Source: Reticulitermes speratus (taxonomy: Eukaryota; Arthropoda; Insecta; Blattodea; Rhinotermitidae). Taken from it: a stretch of 64,000 nucleotides of DNA. Shown piece by piece: positions 55,752-64,000 of the stretch (positions are counted from its first letter, which is position 1; each line of letters starts with the position of its first letter). The stretch covers positions 3,013,244 to 3,077,243 of the forward strand of contig JAJKFL010000012.1 of NCBI GenBank assembly GCA_021186555.1, read 5' to 3'. The notes under the pieces were generated by a model, which saw only the letters and a list, made by a program, of their open reading frames with translations, made no database searches and was not told where the DNA came from. The translations under genes and the position numbers were made by a program.

Positions 55752-58279
55752 TTTCAGATTTCCTTGTTCCTTCAGTAACAGTCACAACGGCAGGTGTTCG
55801 TTCGCTCCGATCCTAAGACTGTCAGTTTCAGACTTCCTTGTTCCTTCAGTAACAGTCACAACGGCAGGTGTTCGTTCGCTCCGATCCCAAGACTATCAGT
55901 TTCAGACTTCCTTGTTCCTTCAGTAACAGTCACAACGGCAGGTGTTCGTTCGCTCCGATCCCAAGACTGTCAGTTTCAGACTTCCTTGTTCCTTCAGTAA
56001 CAGTCACAACGGCAGGTGTTCGTTCGCTCCGATCCTAAGACTGTCAGTTTCAGACTTCCTTGTTCCTTCAGTAACAGTCACAACGGCAGGTGTTCGTTCG
56101 CTCCGATCCCAAGACTATCAGTTTCAGACTTCCTTGTTCCTTCAGTAACAGTCACAACGGCAGGTGTTCGTTCGCTCCGATCCTAAGACTGTCAGTTTCA
56201 GACTTCCTTGTTCCTTCAGTAACAGTCACAACGGCAGGTGTTCGTTCGCTCCGATCCCAAGACTATCAGTTTCAGACTTCCTTGTTCCTTCAGTAACAGT
56301 CACAACGGCAGGTGTTCGTTCGCTCCGATCCTAAGACTGTCAGTTTCAGACTTCCTTGTTCCTTCAGTAACAGTCACAACGGCAGGTGTTCGTTCGCTCC
56401 GATCCCAAGACTATCAGTTTCAGACTTCCTTGTTCCTTCAGTAACAGTCACAACGGCAGGTGTTCGTTCGCTCCGATCCCAAGACTGTCAGTTTCAGACT
56501 TCCTTGTTCCTTCAGTAACAGTCACAACGGCAGGTGTTCGTTCGCTCCGATCCCAAGACTGTCAGTTTCAGACTTCCTTGTTCCTTCAGTAACAGTCACA
56601 ACGGCAGGTGTTCGTTCGCTCCGATCCCAAGACTGTCAGTTTCAGACTTCCTTGTTCCTTCAGTAACAGTCACAACGGCAGGTGTTCGTTCGCTCCGATC
56701 CCAAGACTGTCAGTTTCAGACTTCCTTGTTCCTTCAGTAACAGTCACAACGGCAGGTGTTCGTTCGCTCCGATCCCAAGACTGTCAGTTTCAGACTTCCT
56801 TGTTCCTTCAGTAACAGTCACAACGGCAGGTGTTCGTTCGCTCCGATCCCAAGACTGTCAGTTTCAGACTTCCTTGTTCCTTCAGTAACAGTCACAACGG
56901 CAGGTGTTCGTTCGCTCCGATCCCAAGACTGTCAGTTTCAGATTTCCTTGTTCCTTCAGTAACAGTCACAACGGCAGGTGTTCGTTCGCTCCGATCCCAA
57001 GACTATCAGTTTCAGACTTCCTTGTTCCTTCAGTAACAGTCACAACGGCAGGTGTTCGTTCGCTCCGATCCCAAGACTGTCAGTTTCAGACTTCCTTGTT
57101 CCTTCAGTAACAGTCACAACGGCAGGTGTTCGTTCGCTCCGATCCCAAGACTGTCAGTTTCAGATTTCCTTGTTCCTTCAGTAACAGTCACAACGGCAGG
57201 TGTTCGTTCGCTCCGATCCCAAGACTATCAGTTTCAGACTTCCTTGTTCCTTCAGTAACAGTCACAACGGCAGGTGTTCGTTCGCTCCGATCCCAAGACT
57301 GTCAGTTTCAGATTTCCTTGTTCCTTCAGTAACAGTCACAACGGCAGGTGTTCGTTCGCTCCGATCCCAAGACTATCAGTTTCAGACTTCCTTGTTCCTT
57401 CAGTAACAGTCACAACGGCAGGTGTTCGTTCGCTCCGATCCCAAGACTGTCAGTTTCAGACTTCCTTGTTCCTTCAGTAACAGTCACAACGGCAGGTGTT
57501 CGTTCGCTCCGATCCCAAGACTGTCAGTTTCAGACTTCCTTGTTCCTTCAGTAACAGTCACAACGGCAGGTGTTCGTTCGCTCCGATCCTAAGACTGTCA
57601 GTTTCAGACTTCCTTGTTCCTTCAGTAACAGTCACAACGGCAGGTGTTCGTTCGCTCCGATCCCAAGACTGTCAGTTTCAGACTTCCTTGTTCCTTCAGT
57701 AACAGTCACAACGGCAGGTGTTCGTTCGCTCCGATCCCAAGACTGTCAGTTTCAGACTTCCTTGTTCCTTCAGTAACAGTCACAACGGCAGGTGTTCGTT
57801 CGCTCCGATCCCAAGACTGTCAGTTTCAGACTTCCTTGTTCCTTCAGTAACAGTCACAACGGCAGGTGTTCGTTCGCTCCGATCCCAAGACTGTCAGTTT
57901 CAGACTTCCTTGTTCCTTCAGTAACAGTCACAACGGCAGGTGTTCGTTCGCTCCGATCCCAAGACTGTCAGTTTCAGACTTCCTTGTTCCTTCAGTAACA
58001 GTCACAACGGCAGGTGTTCGTTCGCTCCGATCCCAAGACTGTCAGTTTCAGACTTCCTTGTTCCTTCAGTAACAGTCACAACGGCAGGTGTTCGTTCGCT
58101 CCGATCCCAAGACTGTCAGTTTCAGACTTCCTTGTTCCTTCAGTAACAGTCACAACGGCAGGTGTTCGTTCGCTCCGATCCCAAGACTGTCAGTTTCAGA
58201 CTTCCTTGTTCCTTCAGTAACAGTCACAACGGCAGGTGTTCGTTCGCTCCGATCCCAAGACTGTCAGTTTCAGACTTCC
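55752..58279. repeat. 74-bp minisatellite, about 34 copies
   Basis: The unit is ccttgttccttcagtaacag, tcacaacggcaggtgttcgt, tcgctccgatcccaagactg, tcagtttcagactt. Sparse variants (tcctaag, actatcag, cagattt) alternate in runs of two or three units. It begins about 120 bp upstream of the putative TATA box. It yields a ladder of identical 68-codon ORFs, which are artefacts. Confidence 0.97.
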
Positions 58280-58583
58280 CACGTAACGCAACTGAACGGC
58301 TATATGTACTTTTGTTGTTGAAATGCCAACAAAAAGTGCCATTTCGCAATAAATTATACATTACGATGGAAACATGCAGACATAAGGAAATTTCTGCCGA
58401 ATCAAATTCCCTCGAAAAATTGTAGTTTTTTTACTAGAGATTTTTCCGAAGTAAAATACACAAACGGGCAGAAGTGACCTTCTTATTACACGTTCATTTT
58501 AAGGACTCTGCATAAAGACTGCAAATAAAGACGTACATGTTTGTGATCGGTGCCGAACGTGAAGGCGTGGAGCTGCATATGGG

Positions 58584-59678
58584 AAGATGGCGTCCACTGC
58601 TGTGTGCCGTTCTTTAAGATGGCGTCCACTGCTGTGTACCGTTCTTTAAGATGGCGTCCACTGCTGTGTGCCGTTCTTTAAGATGGCGTCCACTGCTGTG
58701 TGCCGTTCTTTAAGATGGCGTCCACTGCTGTGTGCCGTTCTTTAAGATGGCGTCCACTGCTGTGTGCCGTTCTTTAAGATGGCGTCCACTGCTGTGTGCC
58801 GTTCTTTAAGATGGCGTCCACTGCTGTGTGCCGTTCTTTAAGATGGCGTCCACTGCTATGTGCCGTTCTTTAAGATGGCGTCCACTGCTGTGTGCCGTTC
58901 TTTAAGATGGCGTCCACTGCTGTGTGCCGTTCTTTAAGATGGCGTCCACTGCTGTGTGCCGTTCTTTAAGATGGCGTCCACTGCTGTGTACCGTTCTTTA
59001 AGATGGCGTCCACTGCTGTGTGCCGTTCTTTAAGATGGCGTCCACTGCTGTGTGCCGTTCTTTAAGATGGCGTCCACTGCTGTGTGCCGTTCTTTAAGAT
59101 GGCGTCCACTGCTGTGTGCCGTTCTTTAAGATGGCGTCCACTGCTGTGTGCCGTTCTTTAAGATGGCGTCCACTGCTGTGTGCCGTTCTTTAAGATGGCG
59201 TCCACTGCTGTGTGCCGTTCTTTAAGATGGCGTCCACTGCTGTGTGCCGTTCTTTAAGATGGCGTCCACTGCTGTGTGCCGTTCTTTAAGATGGCGTCCA
59301 CTGCTGTGTGCCGTTCTTTAAGATGGCGTCCACTGCTGTGTGCCGTTCTTTAAGATGGCGTCCACTGCTGTGTGCCGTTCTTTAAGATGGCGTCCACTGC
59401 TGTGTGCCGTTCTTTAAGATGGCGTCCACTGCTGTGTGCCGTTCTTTAAGATGGCGTCCACTGCTGTGTGCCGTTCTTTAAGATGGCGTCCACTGCTGTG
59501 TGCCGTTCTTTAAGATGGCGTCCACTGCTGTGTGCCGTTCTTTAAGATGGCGTCCACTGCTGTGTGCCGTTCTTTAAGATGGCGTCCACTGCTGTGTGCC
59601 GTTCTTTAAGATGGCGTCCATTGCTGTGTGCCGTTCTTTAAGATGGCGTCCACTGCTGTGTGCACTTATTTAAGATGG
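58584..59678. repeat. 32-bp minisatellite, about 34 copies
   Basis: The unit is aagatggcgtccactgctgt plus gtgccgttcttt, very homogeneous (a few gtacc, gctatg and ccattg variants). Confidence 0.97.
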
Positions 59679-59679
59679 T

Positions 59680-60340
59680 CAAACTTCTTTGGATGCAGGC
59701 AATATTGGACAATCTACCTTCAACACAAATAGTACAAGTTTATCAGAATTACCAACAGCTTTTCTGTACCTTATAAACATTCAACACTCATAAGCATTTC
59801 GTAGCTTAATTCGCCCCAAAATCAGCGACTAGTCTGTATACAAGGACAACAGTAATAGAGGTAAACAGACAGGACACAAGAAGAAGCTGCTTTTAAACGA
59901 TTTTTTTTATCTGTTGCGAGCTGAATAGGGAAGTGCTATAAAGTTACAATACATAACTTCAAATCTAAATTACAAAAGAAGTCTGACAAATAAAGACAAT
60001 AACAATTTTGGAAGGAATACATGAGGCAATGTAAATGCAGTAATGTTAGGCATCTATTAACTTTGGTAAGAAAGAGGTGAAAAAGTAAAATTGACCTTTG
60101 CAACAGCTTTGTGCTTTGGAAAATCATAGATTGTAAGAAATTCTGTGCCAGATCTTAAACGTTTAAAGTGTTTTGAGCCCGGATAGCTTAGGTGCTATAG
60201 TGATTAGATTATGGGAAGACCAGAACTACGAAACGCCTTTTAACCCATTGGTTGGGGCTCAGAACCGGCCTTCTGCTTGTGGCTAGTTTTGGTGATAATA
60301 GCTTCTTAACTCGGAAGTTTGAAAGGTGAATATCTGGCTC
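59680..60340. other. Nothing recognised
   Basis: AT-rich, no family or gene. A possible tRNA-like head at 60178-60260 (cggatagcttaggtgctat) lacks a B box and is not called. Confidence 0.35.
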
Positions 60341-60349
60341 TGTGTCACA

Positions 60350-62085
60350 AGACCAGTACTTGTCACAGGACCAGTACTTGTCACAGGACCAGTACTTGTC
60401 ACAGGAACAGTACTTGTCACAGGACCAGTACTTGTCACAGGACCAGTACTTGTCACAGGACCAGTACTTGTCACAGACCAGTACTTGTCACAGGACCAGT
60501 ACTTGTCACAGGACCAGTACTTGTTACAGGACCAGTACTTGTTACAGGACCAGTACTTGTCACAGGACCAGTACTTGTCACAGGACCAGTACTTGTCACA
60601 GGACCAGTACTTGTCACAGGACCAGTACTTGTCACAGGACCAGTACTTGTCACAGGACCAGTACTTGTCACAGGACCAGTACTTGTCACAGGACCAGTAC
60701 TTGTCACAGGACCAGTACTTGTCACAGGACCAGTACTTGTCACAGACCAGTACTTGTCACAGGACCAGTACTTGTCACAGGACCAGTACTTGTCACAGGA
60801 CCAGTACTTGTCACAGGACCAGTACTTGTCACAGGACCAGTACTTGTCACAGGACCAGTACTTGTCACAGGACCAGTACTTGTCACAGGACCAGTACTTG
60901 TCACAGGACCAGTACTTGTCACAGGACCAGTACTTGTCACAGGACCAGTACTTGTCACAGGACCAGTACTTGTCACAGGACCAGTACTTGTCACAGGACC
61001 AGTACTTGTCACAGGACCAGTACTTGTCACAGGACCAGTACTTGTCACAGGACCAGTACTTGTCACAGGACCAGTACTTGTCACAGGACCAGTACTTGTC
61101 ACAGACCAGTACTTGTCACAGACCAGTACTTGTCACAAGACCAGTACTTGTCACAGGACCAGTACTTGTCACAGGACCAGTACTTGTCCACTCAGGACCA
61201 GTACTTGTCACAGGACCAGTACTTGTCACAGGACCAGTACTTGTCACAGGACCAGTACTTGTCACAGGACCAGTACTTGTCACAGGACCAGTACTTGTCA
61301 CAGGACCAGTACTTGTCACAGCCATACTTGTCAAGGACCAGTACTTGTCACAGGACCAGTACTTGTCACAGGACCAGTACTTGTCCAAAACAGGACCAGT
61401 ACTTGTCAACAGGACCAGTACTTGTCACAGGACCAGTACTTGTCACAGGACCAGTACTTGTCACAGGACCAGTACTTGTCACAGGACCAGTACTTGTCAC
61501 AGGACCAGTACTTGTCACAGGACCAGTACTTGTCACAGGACCAGTACTTGTCACAGGACAGTACTTGTGGACCAGTACTTGTCACAGGACCAGTACTTGT
61601 CACAGGACCAGTACTTGTCACAGGACCAGTACTTGTCACAGGACCAGTACTTGTCACAGGACCAGTACTTGTCACAGGACCAGTACTTGTCACAGGACCA
61701 GTACTTGTCACAGGACCAGTACTTGTCACAGGACCAGTACTTGTCACAGGACCAGTACTTGTCACAGGACCAGTACTTGTCACAGGACCAGTACTTGTCA
61801 CAGGACCAGTACTTGTCACAGGACCAGTACTTGTCACAATGAGACCAGTACTTGTCACAGGACCAGTACTTGTCACAGGACCAGTACTTGTCACAGGACC
61901 AGTACTTGTCACAGGACCAGTACTTGTCACAGGACCAGTACTTGTCACAGGACCAGTACTTGTCACAGGACCAGTACTTGTCACAGGACCAGTACTTGTC
62001 ACAGGACCAGTAACATTGTCACAGGACCAGTACTTGTCACAGGACCAGTACTTGTCACAGACCAGTACTTGTTACAGGATGTCCA
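60350..62085. repeat. 18-bp minisatellite, about 96 copies
   Basis: The unit is gaccagtacttgtcacag. It has occasional losses of gg (cacagaccag) and disrupted units near 61190, 61320, 61385, 61560, 61840 and 62010. Because 18 is a multiple of three, frames stay open for long stretches and make ORFs of up to 637 codons on the plus strand plus T-S-T-G-P-V ORFs on the minus. Confidence 0.97.
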
Positions 62086-62089
62086 CCGC

Positions 62090-62690
62090 TTCGCAGTAGT
62101 ACTTGTCCAAACCAGCGATTGGCCGGAAGCTCAAAACCCCCAGGGTCAAACGAAAACCGCGCGGCTCGGGTTTGTGGTGCAACTTTCCATTCATTGTGTG
62201 GCTTGTTCTGTCACTTTGTGGATTGAGTTGTGTTGTTAGGCGCTACAGTCAGATTTGAACCTGATCTGCCTGCAGTTAGGAGCTGGCCTTCAAATGTCAC
62301 GCATTGTCGGAAGTGCAGAAGGCGTATCAAGGCTTCGAACGGTGTTTGAACTCATGATCGCAATGTCTCTCTGTCTGTCTGTCTGTTTATGCTCCCCTTC
62401 TCCCATACTTTCCGTCGTGTACGACAAATCAGGCTCGCACAGTCACCATACCCTGCCTGACGTCCTCCTTCGAATCTCGGAAACAGTAGCACGATTTTCA
62501 CGAAATTTGTTAAGGCGTTCTTGCCATTAGAATCAGTTGCACTTCTAACCTCTTAAGTTTTAAATCCTCTGAAGAATTACCTACATTTGTACTGATTTTG
62601 CCTTTCACATTTTAACATTATTATTTATTTTATGTTTATATATTCTTGATCCAGTCTTTTTAAAACTATAAACATAACTATACAACTTAA
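62090..62690. other. Nothing recognised
   Basis: A (tctg)n run lies at 62366-62385. A 91-codon plus ORF (62255-62530) has no recognised motif. On the minus strand near 62680 lies a motif similar to the 35-bp minisatellite unit. Confidence 0.35.
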
Positions 62691-62734
62691 CGTTATATTT
62701 ACCGTGCATTTTTGTACAATTGATCAACTCACAC

Positions 62735-62880
62735 CAACAAATGCATCAAAACAAATTTGTCACTGATTTCTTATTTCTGATGATGGCAATATAGAAGTGC
62801 CGAAATGCGTATTGGGATAAACTTTTAATAAAGAAATCAGTGACAAACTTGTTTTGGTGCATTTGTTGGTGTGAGTTAAT
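62735..62880 (+). ncRNA. Hairpin carrying a minimal hammerhead core
   Basis: Inverted arms of about 47 bp (aactcacaccaacaaatgca, tcaaaacaaatttgtcactg, atttctt; and the near reverse complement ending at 62877) enclose a plus-strand core at 62777-62811: CUGAUGA, extra U, GGCA/UGCC stem II with a 9-base loop, GAAA, then U-GC-G-U and A. All conserved core bases are present. Stem III has one G-U pair and no short stem I is evident; the long arms may play that role. Confidence 0.65.
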
Positions 62881-63062
62881 TAATTAACTATACAAATTTT
62901 ATTCCCAAGGCTATTTTCCCATGTCATATATACCCAAATAACAATCAAATTTTTGAAGTTTTGGTGTTTCAATTCCATATAAACTGTGTATATAACAAAA
63001 CAGTCAATTTATTACACCAACCAAATGCACTCTAATATTCACATATAAGTGTTATACATAAA

Positions 63063-63104
63063 ACTGCTACATGTTTCGGTGCTAGTGCACCGTCCTCAGG
63101 CAGC
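63063..63104 (-). ncRNA. Minimal type I hammerhead ribozyme motif, left arm
   Basis: Minus strand: GCUGC (stem I), CUGAGGA, extra C, GGUGC/GCACC stem II with 4-base loop ACUA, GAAA, C-AU-G-U, A, then GCAGU, which pairs with GCUGC (four Watson-Crick pairs plus one G-U). All core bases are conserved. Confidence 0.75.
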
Positions 63105-63243
63105 ACAGGCTGCCACATATAAAACCAACCGTCACTGACAGGCCACTGTTTGTATGGTTCCGCAGTCTGTTGTAGGCTGCGTTGCTAATATCTCAGTCGT
63201 AAAACAGGTACACCCTCTTTCAATATAGTCTTCTCGGGCGCAC

Positions 63244-63638
63244 AGCCGCGTAAATTCGTTTGAATACAACGTTTCGGGGACTAGCTCCGTCCCCATCCTC
63301 AGGCAAAACTGAATCAGTTTAGAGCCGCGTCAATTCGTTTGAATACAACGTTTCGGGGACTAGCTCCGTCCCCATCCTCAGGCAAAACTGAATCAGTTTA
63401 GAGCCGCGTCAATTCGTTTGAATACAACGTTTCGGGGACTAGCTCCGTCCCCATCCTCAGGCAAAACTGAATCAGTTTAGAGCCGCGTCAATTCGTTTGA
63501 ATACAACGTTTCGGGGACTAGCTCCGTCCCCATCCTCAGGCAAAACTGAATCAGTTTAGAGCCGCGTCAATTCGTTTGAATACAACGTTTCGGGGACTAG
63601 CTCCGTCCCCATCCTCAGGCAAAACTGAATCAGTTTTG
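63244..63638 (-). repeat. 79-bp tandem repeat, 5 copies, each with a hammerhead core
   Basis: Units start at 63244, 63323, 63402, 63481 and 63560 and are nearly identical. Each minus strand holds CUGAGGA, extra U, GGGGAC/GUCCCC stem II with a 7-base loop, GAAA, C-GUU-G-U, A. Stem I is weaker (UUUG with CAAA after small bulges). The first unit has one difference (cgtaaattcg). Confidence 0.85.
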
Positions 63639-63685
63639 CCTGAGGATGGGGACGGAGCTAGTCCCCGAAACGTTGTATTCAAACG
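63634..63685 (+). ncRNA. Hammerhead core at the start of the right palindrome arm
   Basis: Plus strand: CUGAGGA at 63640-63646, GGGGAC/GUCCCC stem II, GAAA at 63667-63670, then C-GUU-G-U-A. It is the inverted counterpart of the five tandem copies. Confidence 0.65.
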
Positions 63686-63827
63686 AATTGACGCGACTGT
63701 GCGCCCGAGAAGACTATATTGAATCATGTCGCCGCGAAAGTTTTAAAACTTATAGGTACACCCTGTATTTGGAACCGTACAAACAGTGGCCTGTCAGTGA
63801 CAGTTGGTTTTATATTTGGCAGCCTGT

Positions 63828-63869
63828 GTTGCCTGAGGACGGTGCACTAGCACAGAAACATGTAGCAGC
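63828..63869 (+). ncRNA. Hammerhead motif, right arm, partly decayed stem II
   Basis: Plus strand: GUUGC, CUGAGGA, C, GGUGC..GCACa, GAAA, C-AU-G-U-A, GCAGC. One stem II pair is lost (C to A). Stem I still pairs over five positions although two of its bases differ from the left-arm copy. Confidence 0.6.
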
Positions 63870-64000
63870 TTTATGTGTAACACTTATATGTGAATATTAG
63901 AGTGCATTTGGTTGGTGTAATAAATTGACTGTATTGCACAAGAATTTTGCAGGTAGCGAACAATTTTCAAATGTGTACATAGTTTTGTATTCTTGTGTTT

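Larger units (their letters stand above)
63000..63930. repeat. Large hammerhead-bearing palindrome (about 930 bp)
   Basis: The left arm (about 63000-63300) and right arm (about 63640-63930) are inverted copies: ccaaccaaatgcactctaat, gctacatgtttcgg, accgtcctcaggca, aaccaaccgtcactgacagg, cgggcgcacag on the left recur reversed on the right. The left arm is lengthened by tandem 79-bp copies. The centre is at about 63629 (gcaaaactgaatcagttttgc). A minus-strand hammerhead in the left arm and plus-strand ones in the right arm face each other. An 84-codon plus ORF in the right arm is a by-product. Confidence 0.85.

Noticed and set aside
55794..58425. A ladder of identical 68-codon ORFs
   Set aside because: Mechanical result of a 74-bp repeat (74 = 3x24+2), with one new ORF per unit; not a gene family.
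60319..62239. ORFs of 507-637 codons on the plus strand
   Set aside because: Products of an 18-bp repeat without stops; frame changes at damaged units simply rotate the peptide repeat. No start context or splice support.
63646..63900. 84-codon ORF in the right palindrome arm
   Set aside because: It coincides with the hammerhead-bearing arm, whose inverted copy on the left does not keep the frame. The conservation is of RNA motifs, not protein.
1..64000. Telomeric (ttagg)n repeats or rDNA
   Set aside because: None was seen on either strand.

Overview
This window looks like insect genomic DNA, most probably from a termite or cockroach (Blattodea). The evidence is the set of mobile elements: LINE 3' ends of a type I associate with termite genomes, several tRNA-headed SINE families, hAT-type TIR elements, and many foldback repeats carrying hammerhead-ribozyme cores like those known from animal Penelope-like elements (PLEs). 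No ribosomal, functional tRNA or bacterial gene is seen, and no intact transposon ORF. The species call is an inference that needs a database search.

About 25-26 kb (roughly 40%) is tandemly repeated, in some 20 arrays with units of 12 to 135 bp plus one 1,986-bp direct duplication. Main arrays: 1.03-1.24 kb (20 bp), 2.9-3.19 (about 78), 8.93-12.82 (135), 15.1-18.05 (35), 18.46-19.46 (14), 22.6-24.2 and, inverted, 32.1-32.75 (114), 27.61-30.3 (55), 34.48-35.31 (36), 37.96-39.36 (40), 43.58-44.99 (31), 46.55-47.91 (16), 49.28-49.44 (12), 50.49-51.05 and 52.48-53.03 (43), 51.48-51.66 and 53.47-53.64 (19), 55.75-58.28 (74), 58.58-59.68 (32), 60.35-62.09 (18), 63.24-63.64 (79). At least six arrays can be read as amplified pieces of mobile elements: a LINE 3' coding end, a SINE body, an interspersed repeat called Rep-A here (three loci), a hAT-like element and hammerhead-bearing foldbacks. 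All long ORFs of the window lie in these arrays and are judged non-coding.

Between the arrays lie SINEs (three with clear target-site duplications, one more interrupted by a retroposed insert), two non-autonomous hAT elements with 8-bp target duplications, at least seven LINE 3' remnants, and about fourteen hammerhead-type foldback loci.

The best candidate for a real host gene is on the minus strand and too finely split for ORF finding. It has a TATA box and initiator at 55.60-55.63 kb, a first coding exon with a signal peptide (55582-55498), an internal exon (36365-36292) and another (5047-4928). Splice phases agree (1/1, then 0/0). The joined product looks like a secreted prohormone with several basic cleavage sites. 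I do not recognise it. If the exons belong together, the gene covers more than 50 kb, continues beyond base 1, and most of the repeat landscape lies in its introns.
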